NCBI GenBank assembly: GCA_022482815.1
Contig: JAKVOM010000001.1
Span: forward strand, 1,756,946-1,820,945
From: Acidaminococcus sp.
GTDB lineage: Bacteria; Bacillota; Negativicutes; Acidaminococcales; Acidaminococcaceae
Length of the DNA: 64,000 nt
Direction: 5' to 3'
Shown: positions 1 through 8,629 of the stretch, one piece after another
How positions within the stretch are numbered: the first letter of the stretch is position 1
Layout of the letters: each line of letters opens with the position of its first letter
Made by a program: the position numbers and the translations under genes
The notes under the pieces: model-generated
Databases searched by the model: none
What the model saw: only the letters and a program-made list of their open reading frames with translations
What the model was told of the DNA's origin: nothing

Positions 1-91
1 TGTGAGAAGAAAGTTGTGGGTTGCTGGCCGCGGGTCGCTCTATAGATAGCAAAACAACAAGTGGTTTGCAGCGAATGAAAAATAAAAGAAC

Positions 92-126
92 AAAAATCGG
101 ATCCCTTACGGGGTCCGATTTTTTTG
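92..126. terminator. Bidirectional intrinsic terminator
   Basis: A 13-bp stem (AAAATCGGAtCCC and its complement) with a short TTAC-type loop is flanked by A and T runs on both sides. It can end the leftward LysR gene and any gene entering from the left edge. Confidence 0.8.
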
Positions 127-186
127 TAGCTGAAAGCTATGAGATATGGGTAGTCATGGCCTCTGGATCAAAAACCACGACTCATC

Positions 187-1119
187 TCACCAATTTTCTT
201 TTTTGGGGAACAGTTCGGCCAGGAGAGCTTGGACAGCATGGCGTTTTTGATGAAGATACTGCGTCAGACGCCGTTTGAACAGAGTAATTTCATAACGGCG
301 CAGTTTTTCATTTTCTCTTTCTGTTGCAAGATATACATCATATGTAGGGTTTGTACCGCCAAGACATGCAACTGCGCAGGATTCGCCCTTTGCCTTTTGG
401 TCCATCAAGAAACAGACTGGTGCAAAGAACCAGTAGTCTTTTTTCATGAGACTCCAGGCAAATTGGTAGGAGTCCACTGCATATGTGGGAGAAACACCTT
501 CCGGTACATAGCGCTGGTACCATTTGCGAAAACTGTAGCCGCTGTTGATATAAATCATTTTTTCCATATTAAGTTCCACCGGAGTCAGAACTTTTTTGTG
601 GTGGATTGGTTTGGCACTTAAGATTAGCAGCGGCTCGGTGTAAATGAGTTTCGTATTAATGCCGTTTGTCAGACGTTCCTCAAGGCACATGCCTACATCA
701 ATATCACTCATTTGCAGTTCTTCATAAATCGTCGGGGTGTGAGTAGTCCGGATATTGATGTTCCACTTTCTGGTATCTGATCCGAGCTGCAGAAAGAAAT
801 CCCGGAGCAGGAAATTATTAATGCTGTTTGTACTTCCGACTTTAATATCCAGCGTATCTTTATGGCTGGCAAAATTTTCCAGCGCCGTGTCCGTATTCAT
901 CCAGGCCTGAGCCAGCGGCAAAAAGCGCCTGCCATTCGTGGTCAGCATGGTTTGTCTTGAACCTTTGCTGCGTTGAATCAGCGTTGTGTTCAGCTTTTTT
1001 TCCAATAATTTCAAACGGTAGCTGACAGTCGCCTGGGAGACAAAGAGAAGACGAGACGCCTTGCTGACATTCTGGACTTTGGCGACAATAAGGAAGGTTT
1101 CGATTAGCTCTTTTTCCAC
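187..1119 (-). CDS. LysR-family transcriptional regulator
   Basis: This 310-residue protein has the LysR layout. A winged helix-turn-helix occupies residues 1-60 (LIETFLIVAKVQNVSKASR, then SQATVSYRLKLLEKKL) and a two-lobed effector-binding domain follows from about residue 90. Length is normal for the family. The start is GTG at 1119, preceded by a GAGGG ribosome site. It is divergent from the aldolase/dehydrogenase/GltS operon across a 275-bp spacer holding an 8-7-8 palindrome. That is the classic LysR arrangement, so I infer that it controls this operon in response to a dicarboxylate-like substrate. The effector cannot be read from sequence. Confidence 0.93.
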   Translation of the reverse strand: MEKELIETFLIVAKVQNVSKASRLLFVSQATVSYRLKLLEKKLNTTLIQRSKGSRQTMLTTNGRRFLPLAQAWMNTDTALENFASHKDTLDIKVGSTNSINNFLLRDFFLQLGSDTRKWNINIRTTHTPTIYEELQMSDIDVGMCLEERLTNGINTKLIYTEPLLILSAKPIHHKKVLTPVELNMEKMIYINSGYSFRKWYQRYVPEGVSPTYAVDSYQFAWSLMKKDYWFFAPVCFLMDQKAKGESCAVACLGGTNPTYDVYLATERENEKLRRYEITLFKRRLTQYLHQKRHAVQALLAELFPKKENW

Positions 1120-1268
1120 GGCAGACCCTCGCTTTGACTGCTAAATTATTAAAAGTATTGATATCTCCATCATCATACCACTGATAATTCAAACTTACAA
1201 TTCTTTTCTGAAAATTAAAATCCCGATAAATAGGGGGTTAGAGATGTTGCTCGTAAACAAAAAAATTT

Positions 1269-1291
1269 AAATATTAATCTGCTTAATATTT
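1269..1291. promoter_or_regulatory. Candidate LysR operator palindrome
   Basis: AAATATTA and TAATATTT form a perfect 8-bp inverted repeat around a 7-base spacer. It contains T-N11-A spacing typical of LysR boxes. It lies between the divergent LysR gene and the aldolase operon. Confidence 0.5.
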
Positions 1292-1394
1292 TTGCGATTC
1301 GATATTTGTTTTTTATTTCTTTAAAGACCTTGTAAACTCTGAAATATAGAAATTGTTAGACAAGTGCGACGATGTTTTGGAGGAGGTTTTGATA

Positions 1395-2387
1395 ATGAAA
1401 ATCATGGATTGCACGCTTCGTGATGGAGCTAATGTAGTAGGTGCCGGTTTTTCTAAAGAATTGACACGCCTGATGCTGCAAGGTCTCGTTGAAAGTCATA
1501 TTGATACGATCGAAATGGGACACTGCACTGGTCTGGGCAGCATGAAACATGGCGGCAAGGTTGCTCCCGTTACCGATGAAGAATATTTAGATGTCATGGC
1601 GCCTTTTGCGAAGAAAGCACACATTGGTATGTTCCAGTCTGCTGCTAATGCTGATGAAGAACTCATTGCCCTGGCTAAGGAAAAAGGACTTTCTTTTCTG
1701 CGTGTCGGCATCAATGCCAGCGATGGGAAAAAGGCAGAAAAGGCCGTGAAAATGGTTCGCAAGGCTGGCTTGGAAGCTAAGTTCAGCCTGATGAAAGCGT
1801 ATGTTTCTACACCGGAAGAATTGGCCGAAGAAGCCAAGATGTTGGAATCCTTCGGCGCTCAGGCGATTACAATTATGGACTCGGCCGGGTACATGTTCCC
1901 GGATCAGGCGGCTGCTTACACAGAAGCGATGGTCAAAGCAGTTTCCGTTCCTGTCGGATTCCACGGTCACAGCAATATGGGACTTGCCATTGCCAACGCC
2001 TTGGCAGCGGAGAAAGAGGGTGCTTCCTTTATTGACTGCGGGCTTATGGGCATGGCAAGAAGCGCCGGAAATATCATGACGGAAGGTGCAATCGCTGCTT
2101 TCCAGCGTGAAGGTAAGGCTATGGAATATCCGCTCTATACGCTGCTGAAATTTATTGATGATAAATTGATGCCGGCTATGGAAAAGGAAGGTTATCACAA
2201 TCCGCTGAAACCGCTTGACTTGATTCTTGGTATGGCTGGCTGTCATTCCAGTTTCGTACCGGTTTACAAGGAAGTAGCTGCCGAAAAGAAAGTCAACTTA
2301 TATCAACTCATTGTAGAAACGTCCAAAATCAACCGCAAGAATCCGGATCGTGCCCTGATGGAAAAAGTAGCCGATTCCCTGAAGTGA
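1395..2387 (+). CDS. HMG-CoA lyase-like (DRE-TIM) aldolase, 4-hydroxy-2-oxovalerate aldolase type
   Basis: The 330-residue protein is a DRE-TIM metallolyase. The N-terminal motif DCTLRDGAN carries the catalytic Arg and a metal-binding Asp. The motif FHGHSNMGLA near residue 185 supplies the two metal-binding His. This family cleaves or forms C-C bonds next to a 2-oxo acid or acyl-CoA using a divalent metal. The closest recognised type is the MhpE/DmpG-like 4-hydroxy-2-oxoacid aldolase, but no partner acetaldehyde dehydrogenase is present. The start at 1395 is preferred over an upstream ATG at 1353 because a strong GGAGGAGG site lies just before it. First gene of an operon; the dehydrogenase follows 16 bp later. 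The substrate is unknown. Confidence 0.8.
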   Translation: MKIMDCTLRDGANVVGAGFSKELTRLMLQGLVESHIDTIEMGHCTGLGSMKHGGKVAPVTDEEYLDVMAPFAKKAHIGMFQSAANADEELIALAKEKGLSFLRVGINASDGKKAEKAVKMVRKAGLEAKFSLMKAYVSTPEELAEEAKMLESFGAQAITIMDSAGYMFPDQAAAYTEAMVKAVSVPVGFHGHSNMGLAIANALAAEKEGASFIDCGLMGMARSAGNIMTEGAIAAFQREGKAMEYPLYTLLKFIDDKLMPAMEKEGYHNPLKPLDLILGMAGCHSSFVPVYKEVAAEKKVNLYQLIVETSKINRKNPDRALMEKVADSLK

Positions 2388-2403
2388 GTAGAGGAGGATA
2401 GTT

Positions 2404-3327
2404 ATGATTGTATACCTGAGTGAATTCATTGATCCCGCCGCCAGAAAGAGACTGGAAGAAAAGGTTCAGATTGTAGATAATTTTAATGAAATCGAAAAAA
2501 TTGATGCCATTTTGCTGAGAGGCATTGAAGTCGATGGTGCCTTGATGGACAAGGCTAAAAATCTGAAGCTCATTGCTAAGCATGGCGTCGGTGTCAACAA
2601 CATTGACCTGGAGGCAGCGAAGAGACATGGCATCATGGTTACGAATACGCCGGGAGCCAACGGAGATTCTGTAGCAGAACTGGTGGTGACTCTGATTCTT
2701 GCTTCCGCCCGCAGAATTCTTGAAGTAGATGCGGCCACAAAGGGCGGCCGTGTGACCCGTATTGCACCTCCTGAACTGCGGGGCCATGAAATTGGAGGAA
2801 AAGTGCTTGGGCAGCTGGGTATCGGGAACATCGGAGCACGTGTCAGCCGCATTTTGAAGAATGGCTTCGGTATGGACGTCATCGCCTATGATCCGTGGGC
2901 GCCTGATGCCCTGTTTGAAAAAGTCGGAGTAAAACGGGCTGATAAATTGGAAGATGTCCTCAAAGCTGCGGATATCATCAACATCAGTTTCGGTCTGACG
3001 AAAGACACCAAAAACTTGATTCACGGTGATATGTTTAAGCTCATGAAAAAGACTGTGATTTTGATTAATGCAGCCCGCGGTGGTATCGTGAATGAAGATG
3101 ATCTTTATAGAGCACTCAAAGACGGAACGATTCTGGCGGCTGCTTGCGACTCCTTTGTGGAAGAACCACCAAGCAAGGATCACCCGCTGCTGACGCTTCC
3201 GAACTTTATCGGGACGCCGCATGTCGGAGCCGATACGGAGGAAGCGCTGCAAAAGGTAGGACAAATGGTCGTAGATGATGTACTGCGGTTTGCTGAAGGG
3301 AAGGAACCTCTGCATCGCATTGTGTAA
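2404..3327 (+). CDS. D-isomer-specific 2-hydroxyacid dehydrogenase
   Basis: This 307-residue protein has the D-2-hydroxyacid dehydrogenase fold. The NAD-binding motif GQLGIGNIGARV lies near residues 139-150, and the catalytic set follows as Arg in NAARGG (about 230), Glu in VEEPP (about 260) and His in GTPHVGADT (about 283). It resembles SerA-like enzymes without the C-terminal ACT domain. Members reduce 2-oxo acids to D-2-hydroxy acids with NADH. It sits between an aldolase and a GltS-type carrier, so the likely substrate is a 2-oxo dicarboxylate or the oxo acid made by the aldolase. An AGGAGGA site precedes the ATG. Hydroxyglutarate dehydrogenase (HgdH) belongs to the same superfamily and is a possible but unproven role. 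Confidence 0.85.
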   Translation: MIVYLSEFIDPAARKRLEEKVQIVDNFNEIEKIDAILLRGIEVDGALMDKAKNLKLIAKHGVGVNNIDLEAAKRHGIMVTNTPGANGDSVAELVVTLILASARRILEVDAATKGGRVTRIAPPELRGHEIGGKVLGQLGIGNIGARVSRILKNGFGMDVIAYDPWAPDALFEKVGVKRADKLEDVLKAADIINISFGLTKDTKNLIHGDMFKLMKKTVILINAARGGIVNEDDLYRALKDGTILAAACDSFVEEPPSKDHPLLTLPNFIGTPHVGADTEEALQKVGQMVVDDVLRFAEGKEPLHRIV

Positions 3328-3344
3328 GATAAAGGAGGATACAA

Positions 3345-4688
3345 ATGAACGTAGCAGCTGGAAAAGTCTTTATGACTGCCACGAATGATCTGGCGCTCTT
3401 AATGGTATTTATGATTGCCGGTGTAATTTTGCTGCAGCTGATTAAACCTCTTCAAAAATTATTCCTGCCGGCCGGACTTATTGGCGGTGTGGTAGCTCTT
3501 ATTATGGGACCGCAGGTGCTCAATCTGGTGCAGCTTCCTAAAACTTGGAATGGATTGCCTACTCCGATGATTAACGTGGTTCTGACTTGTGCAATTTTTG
3601 GTGTAACTATTAACCGCACAAAAATGAAAAACTACCTCGGAGCTATCAACCTTATCGTCCTGACTTATTTTGCGCAGATGTTTGTCGGATGTCTCGTCGG
3701 CATTGGACTGGGTAAAATCTGGAAAGATTTGCCGTACAGCTGGGGTCTTATGACAGTATATACGTACTGGGGCGGGCATGGAGCCGCTATGACTGCCGGT
3801 ACTGTGTTCGAATCCCTGGGTGTCCAGAATATGACAAGCCTCGGCATCATTATGGCAACGTTTGGACTGATTATTGCAATGCTCGCCGGGATTCCCCTCG
3901 TGAACTATGGCGTTCACAGGGGTTGGGCTACCCATCTGACCGTCGATCCGGATGCAGGGAAAGAAATGACGATTCTCGTTCCGGAAGAGAAGAGAAAGCC
4001 GCTTGGCTTTGCTTCTGTAACTTCTGAATCCGTGAATGGTCTCGTGCTGCAGCTTGGTTTCATCCTGCTCAGCATCTTCATCGGCAGCACGCTTTTCAAA
4101 ACGCTCGCAAAGGTGCCGATTCCTGCCTTTGCTTCTGTCATGAAAATGATTCCTGCTCTGCTGTACGGCATTGTTGGTGCTATCATTCTGTGGGCCGTCA
4201 TGCGCAAGACGGGGACGGATAAGTATGCGGATCCAGCATCTGTCAATACGATTTCCGGTGTAGCACTGGACATTTGTGTATGTTCAGCAACGGCCACACT
4301 GAATTTGAAGTTATTTGCCTCTTTCCTGGCACCGCTTCTTATTCATCTTGCTGTGATTATCTGCCTCATGCTCTTTATCTGTGTTGTGCTGCTACGTCGC
4401 TGGATGAAACACGATTGGTTTGAGCTGTGCCTCATGGCGTTCGGCCAGGGGCATGGCAGTACGCCATCCGGTCTGGCACTGGCCCGCTGCGTGGATGCTG
4501 ATCATAAATCGACCAGTTGGGAAGGGTTCGGCGTCGCTTTAGGCGTTTTCACACCGATTACGTCAACACTGGCAGCTGTGATGCCATTTGCGGCAGTGCA
4601 GTCTGAATGGATTCCTGTTGCCATCGGTCTCGCCGTGACGATTGGTTGCCTGCTCTTTGGTGAATTGGTTATTAAGCGTCAGGCTTAA
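3345..4688 (+). CDS. gltS: Sodium/glutamate symporter, GltS family
   Basis: The 447-residue membrane protein has about ten to twelve hydrophobic segments in two halves. It carries the GltS signature GGHGAAMTAGTVFE near residue 145 and a second-half counterpart, FGQGHGSTPSGLALARC, near residue 365. Family members import glutamate or related dicarboxylates with sodium. It starts 17 bp after the dehydrogenase behind a strong AAAGGAGG site, and a strong terminator follows, so it closes the three-gene operon. In an amino-acid fermenter glutamate is the obvious substrate. The adjoining aldolase and dehydrogenase make a hydroxylated or oxo dicarboxylate an alternative. Confidence 0.88.
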   Translation: MNVAAGKVFMTATNDLALLMVFMIAGVILLQLIKPLQKLFLPAGLIGGVVALIMGPQVLNLVQLPKTWNGLPTPMINVVLTCAIFGVTINRTKMKNYLGAINLIVLTYFAQMFVGCLVGIGLGKIWKDLPYSWGLMTVYTYWGGHGAAMTAGTVFESLGVQNMTSLGIIMATFGLIIAMLAGIPLVNYGVHRGWATHLTVDPDAGKEMTILVPEEKRKPLGFASVTSESVNGLVLQLGFILLSIFIGSTLFKTLAKVPIPAFASVMKMIPALLYGIVGAIILWAVMRKTGTDKYADPASVNTISGVALDICVCSATATLNLKLFASFLAPLLIHLAVIICLMLFICVVLLRRWMKHDWFELCLMAFGQGHGSTPSGLALARCVDADHKSTSWEGFGVALGVFTPITSTLAAVMPFAAVQSEWIPVAIGLAVTIGCLLFGELVIKRQA

Positions 4689-4720
4689 GACATATTTAAT
4701 AGGAAAAGTGAAATGTTGAG

Positions 4721-4760
4721 AAAGCGAAAAAGCAGGGCTGAGGCCCTGCTTTTTCGCTTT
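4721..4760. terminator. Strong bidirectional terminator after gltS
   Basis: An 18-bp stem (AAAGCGAAAAAGCAGGGC) with a 4-base loop ends in a T-rich arm. The A-rich left arm makes it work for both gltS and the opposing nitroreductase gene. Confidence 0.88.
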
Positions 4761-4775
4761 GCAATTAAAATCCAC

Positions 4776-4930
4776 GCTGCCGCAGGCCCGCCGCCTCCGG
4801 CGGCCATAGCTTTAATTCAGTCAAACCGAAGGTTTGGCTATCTTCTATAATCTCCTTCCACGCAGTCGGAAGGAGGAGGGGCCACGAAGTGGCGGAGGAT
4901 AGTTTCTTTTCTCCGCGCGTCAGCGCCACA
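4776..4930. repeat. Dispersed GC-rich repeat (family R7 with an R2 palindrome)
   Basis: Contains CCGCCTCCGGCGGCC, a CTCCTTCC/GGAAGGAGG palindrome and the motif GCGCGTCAGCGCCACAGC. Similar blocks recur near 11571, 22727, 24480, 26455 and 44820. No coding signal is seen. Confidence 0.7.
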
Positions 4931-4934
4931 GCTT

Positions 4935-5429
4935 TTACTCTACCCATTTCACCCACTCATCACGATACCGTTCTTCCGGTTCTTTTTCTTCGGCGGGGTA
5001 GCCAAGAGCGACCATGGCAAAGGGGATTTCTTTTTTAGAGAGGGAGAGAATTTGCTGGATTTTCTTAGCGCGTTCGGGGCGGGGATAGACGCCCATCCAG
5101 ACGCCGCCAAGTCCTTGGGCATCGACCTCTATGAGCAGGTTTTCCGTGGACGCGCTGAGGTCGATGGGTGCGTATTTCGGCACCAGACAGTCACAGCGGA
5201 AGAGGGGAACAATGATGACGGGAGCGTCTTTGGCAAAGGCGGAATATTTACTGACGGCCGCCAGCTGCGCGATTTTGGTCTTGTCCGTGACGACGCAAAA
5301 GCGCCAGGGCTGTTGGTTGCAGGCAGAAGGTGCTGCCATAGCTGCTTTCAGGATAGCAGTAATTTTTTCTTTTTCTACAGGTTTATCCATATATTTCCGG
5401 ATACTCCGGCGATGAAATAAGTTTTCCAT
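4935..5429 (-). CDS. Nitroreductase family protein
   Basis: This 164-residue protein has the FMN-binding nitroreductase pattern. An N-terminal RRSIRKY motif contacts FMN phosphate, PSACNQQPWRF lies near residues 34-44, and GLGGVWMGVYPR is followed by a PFAMVALGYPAEE block near residues 138-150. Such proteins are dimeric NAD(P)H:FMN oxidoreductases acting on nitroaromatics, quinones or flavins. The start is ATG at 5429 with GGAAA upstream. It is monocistronic and faces the gltS terminator. The substrate cannot be deduced. Confidence 0.9.
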   Translation of the reverse strand: MENLFHRRSIRKYMDKPVEKEKITAILKAAMAAPSACNQQPWRFCVVTDKTKIAQLAAVSKYSAFAKDAPVIIVPLFRCDCLVPKYAPIDLSASTENLLIEVDAQGLGGVWMGVYPRPERAKKIQQILSLSKKEIPFAMVALGYPAEEKEPEERYRDEWVKWVE

Positions 5430-5599
5430 GATGGGATTTTCCTTTCGTATAATGCTCCTATTTTAGAATAATTGTAGTTCAGAAAGATGGGGAGGGCAAG
5501 GAGAGAGAAGTTGGGAGTTTTGAGTTATGAGTTGTGAGAGGAAAAACGCGGGTTTTCCAAAGAGGCTATTCCTCCATCGCAAAAATATATAAAACCGCG

Positions 5600-5935
5600 G
5601 CCTTCGGCCGAATAGGTTCAGTCGGACAACAGAGATTGGTCCGATAGCAACGCTGTAAAATCCACACCAACACCCCAATTTGTGTAGCAGCCCTCTTGTT
5701 TTTTGATAAAAAAATAAGAGGGGGGACCGCTTGCGGTGGGTATTCAGTACGATAACAGGGATTGGTTCGATAGCAACGCTGTTAAATCCACACCAATACC
5801 CCAATCGGGGCAGTAGTGCCCCTTTCTGCCGAAGGCCAATTGACTGCCCATTCTTTTCTACATTAAGAATCAGCCAAGGCAGCTGCCCGTACGATTGTAC
5901 TAACCTCTAACCACCAGCCACTAACCACTTTCTGC
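5600..5935. repeat. Mosaic of R4 (two copies) and R5 repeats
   Basis: Two R4 units with the motif GATAGCAACGCTGT lie near 5641 and 5769. Between them is a CCCTCTTG/AAGAGGG hairpin followed by ACCGCTTGCGGTGGG. A unit beginning CTTTCTGCCGAAGG (R5) starts near 5821. The same parts recur in other spacers. No gene is seen between 5430 and 6028. Confidence 0.75.
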
Positions 5936-6028
5936 CTTCTTCTCTCCTTGCAACCCTCCATCCATTATTGATATACTAATCCTGTCATAATCGTACGTTT
6001 TCACTTGCATATACAAAAGGTGATTCCT

Positions 6029-7708
6029 ATGGATTATATTTTCGATATGGCCTTCCTTCTCGACGAAGGGGCGACGGTTCGCAAGGTGGAGTTTGGAAGC
6101 CGGCTCGGGACGGACGATACTGTCCGTAAGGCTTGTGCGGCGCTGATTGGCAAGCCGCTTCCGGACGTTCCTGAGATGCAGTGGGATAAGGCAAGGGGCG
6201 AGGTTACCTGGCAGAACCATCGCTTTACTTATACGCTTTTGACGCTGTCTTATGGTTCGTGCGTACTGATGCGGCACGAACCGGTGCGGGAGAAGCTGAT
6301 GGAAGCGGCTCTTGACGGGTCGGCAGATATTATACAGCTCTATTCCAAGGACGGGATGATCCAGTTCTTTAACAAAGAGAGCAAGGTGTTCCTGGGGATT
6401 CCTCTCAAGGAATCGGCGGAGGGGCAGCAGCTCCTTGATGTGTTTAATCTGGACCCGGACTACAGTTCTGTCTTTACTGCGCTGAAAACGCAGAATTCCG
6501 TGTACAATCGTTTCGACCGCTACAAGTCGACGACAGGCAAGGACCTTATGACGGTGGTCGAGGCGCATCCGGTCTTTCGGGAAGACGGCTCGCTCCTTGG
6601 GGCGTATTCGGTGGAGCGGGATATGAATTCGGTGAAGCATCAGATCCCGAAGCTGCGTCATATCGAGGAAATCCTGACGAGCCACATGACGGATCACCTG
6701 GCGGGAAACCGCGACGTGCGCTATTCTTTTGATAATCTGATTGGCTCTTCCAAAGCGCTGCAGGACGCCATTACGCTGGCCAAGCAGATGGCCGTCAAGG
6801 ACATTAACATTCTGATTCAGGGCGAGACGGGAAGCGGCAAGGAAATTTTTGCTCAGAGTATCCATCGGTTCAGCTCGCGGCGCAAGGAAAAGTTTATCGC
6901 CGTCAACTGCGCGGCTTTTCCGGAATCCCTTATTGAAAGTATGCTTTTTGGCACGGTCAAGGGCGCGTTCACGGGAAGTGTCGATCAGATGGGCCTTATC
7001 GAAGCGGCAAACCACGGTACGCTCTTTCTCGATGAAGTGAATTCCATGAGCCCCATGATGCAGGCCAAGCTGCTCCGCGTGCTGCAGGAACACACTCTGC
7101 AGCGCATCGGGAGCACGAAGTATATTCCTGTCGATGTCCGCGTGATTTCTTCGAGTAACGAGGATTTGTACCGGCTGGCGGAAAACGGAAAAATCCGACA
7201 GGATCTCTTTTACCGTCTGGCGTCTGTGGTCATCGAAATTCCGCCGCTGCGCAGCCGCATGGAAGATCTGCCCGAGCTGGTGGATTACTTTATCAAGAAT
7301 CATCCTCAGTTTGCCGGACGACCCGTCCGTGAGCTGACGCCGGCCTTTTGGAAGCGGCTCAGGGAGCACAACTGGCCCGGCAACGTGCGCGAGCTGTTCC
7401 ATATCCTGAGTTACGCCATGAGTGTTTCTTCTGACGGGGTACTCGATGAAGATGATCTGCCCTCGTATTTTCTCCGTCATACCGAAGAAAAACGTCCTTC
7501 TTCGCAGCCGAAGCCCCTTGAGTCGAGCACGGCGGAGGAGAAGGGCCTGACCGAGCTCATGGACGAATTCGAGCGCAATATATTGTGGGAAACGTACCTG
7601 GTCTGCGGAAAGAACGTAACGAAGGCCGCAGAGAGGTTGAAGATGACGAGGCAGAATTATCAGTATCATTTGCGGAAGTTCGGGATAAAAACTGATCAGG
7701 GACGATAA
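6029..7708 (+). CDS. Sigma-54-dependent enhancer-binding activator (PAS, AAA+, Fis HTH)
   Basis: This protein of about 559 residues has an N-terminal region of about 85 residues that I do not recognise. A PAS-like sensor follows (about 90-200), then a sigma-54 activator AAA+ domain (about 225-460) and a C-terminal Fis-type helix-turn-helix (KNVTKAAERLKMTRQNYQYH). Walker A is GETGSGKE near residue 264, the sigma-54 contact loop GAFTG near 312, Walker B TLFLDEV near 332. It lacks a receiver domain, so it probably senses a small molecule through PAS. An in-frame ATG at 6005 exists, but AAAAGGTG favours 6029. rpoN and a consensus -24/-12 promoter lie downstream. I infer that it activates the BCCT/lyase operon. 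Confidence 0.92.
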   Translation: MDYIFDMAFLLDEGATVRKVEFGSRLGTDDTVRKACAALIGKPLPDVPEMQWDKARGEVTWQNHRFTYTLLTLSYGSCVLMRHEPVREKLMEAALDGSADIIQLYSKDGMIQFFNKESKVFLGIPLKESAEGQQLLDVFNLDPDYSSVFTALKTQNSVYNRFDRYKSTTGKDLMTVVEAHPVFREDGSLLGAYSVERDMNSVKHQIPKLRHIEEILTSHMTDHLAGNRDVRYSFDNLIGSSKALQDAITLAKQMAVKDINILIQGETGSGKEIFAQSIHRFSSRRKEKFIAVNCAAFPESLIESMLFGTVKGAFTGSVDQMGLIEAANHGTLFLDEVNSMSPMMQAKLLRVLQEHTLQRIGSTKYIPVDVRVISSSNEDLYRLAENGKIRQDLFYRLASVVIEIPPLRSRMEDLPELVDYFIKNHPQFAGRPVRELTPAFWKRLREHNWPGNVRELFHILSYAMSVSSDGVLDEDDLPSYFLRHTEEKRPSSQPKPLESSTAEEKGLTELMDEFERNILWETYLVCGKNVTKAAERLKMTRQNYQYHLRKFGIKTDQGR

Positions 7709-8150
7709 AGGCACCTGCCTCATGCTGGCGTTCGACATGTCTCACGCGCATCATGAGGCAGAGCTTTTTCTAAGGTAGTTTCCGCTGTCCTCTGCAGAAT
7801 TAGGGAACCAGTGATTCATTCGCAGCTTCATCTACATGTGTCTGCGCCAGTTACGCTGTGTCGACAATTCCTCGAGTTACACCCGGTAACCCTCCGGATT
7901 GTCTTCTTGCGTAGCTGGCGCATCCGCATGTATCTGAAGCCGTTCATTGAATCATTGGCTCCCTGCGGCATGGACTTTGTCAGGCGGGCGCGTGACCCAT
8001 CGAGGTACTATTTGTGTACATCTTCTGGGCCCCGCGCCCGTCTTTCGCGTCCCTGCGGCTGTCTTGCAGCAGAGTCCATCAGAAACAATTAAAAAAGAGG
8101 TTTGTTATCGGGGGCATACGTTTCTAAATAGGACATATGCCTTATTTTTA
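7709..8150 (+). ncRNA. Element E copy 1: putative structured RNA 3' of the activator gene
   Basis: It begins one base after the stop codon. P1 is CTGCCTCATG paired with CATGAGGCAG, followed by a T-rich GAGCTTTTTCTAAGG. P2 is CTCTGC with GCAGAG. P3 is GGCGGGCGCG with CGCGCCCGTC. The conserved 3' block TCCATCAGAAACAA precedes a terminator-like GGCATA/TATGCC hairpin. A 163-bp palindromic module interrupts P2. Other copies have different stem sequences that still pair. The family is unknown to me, and RNA function is inferred from the covariation. Confidence 0.6.
7802..7964. repeat. 163-bp palindromic module inside element E copy 1
   Basis: The ends AGGGAACCAGTGATTCA and TGAATCATTGGCTCCCT are near-perfect inverted repeats, and most of the interior also pairs into one long hairpin with a CCCGGTAAC loop. 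Modules of the same length occupy the same place in E copies at 19824 and 57967. A divergent relative is at about 22159. Confidence 0.75.
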
Positions 8151-8159
8151 TTAAAAGAA

Positions 8160-8629
8160 GCTATCTTCCCCCGCAAGCGGTCCCTCCTCCTTCCGAAGCC
8201 GCATAGCGGCTTGGAAGGAGGTCCCAAAGTAGCAAACCTCCTTACGTCGGTTTGCCTGAAAAAATAAATAAATCGCTGCGGTAAATTTTTTATAATCTTA
8301 TTTAAAACTGTAGTGCAGTTTGGAAGGGAAAAAACGCATTTTAGCTGGATAACAGGAATTGGTTCGATAGCAACGCTGTTAAATCCAAACCAAACTTGAA
8401 TTAAGGCACCCTCCCTCTTGTTTTTTGGTAAAAAAATAAGAGGGAGGACCGCTTGCGGTGGGTATTCAGTACGACAACAGGAATTGGTTCAATAGCAACG
8501 CTGTTAAATTCACACCAATACCCCAATTGGGGCAGTAGAGACCCTCTTCGACGTCGCTCCGCGACATTGAAGAGGGGGAACCGCAGGAAGGCCCGATATA
8601 ATCGGGCCTTCCGATTAGCGGTGGGTGAT
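8160..8629. repeat. Mosaic of R2, R4 (two copies) and R3; intron 5' exon
   Basis: An R2 palindrome (CTCCTTCC/GGAAGGAGG) is near 8190, R4 units are near 8366 and 8491, and an R3 unit is at 8546-8629. R3 consists of a CCTCTTC/GAAGAGG hairpin and a GGAAGGCCCGAT/ATCGGGCCTTCC hairpin, ending GCGGTGGGTGAT. The intron array starts immediately after this end. No coding sequence is seen. Confidence 0.75.

Noticed and set aside
5921-7738. A 605-codon antisense frame over the sigma-54 activator
   Set aside because: The sense strand encodes a complete activator with all catalytic motifs; the antisense product matches nothing recognisable.
7802-7964. Small protein or tRNA-like gene in the 163-bp module
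   Set aside because: Frames differ between copies and no cloverleaf can be drawn; the whole module is one long hairpin.
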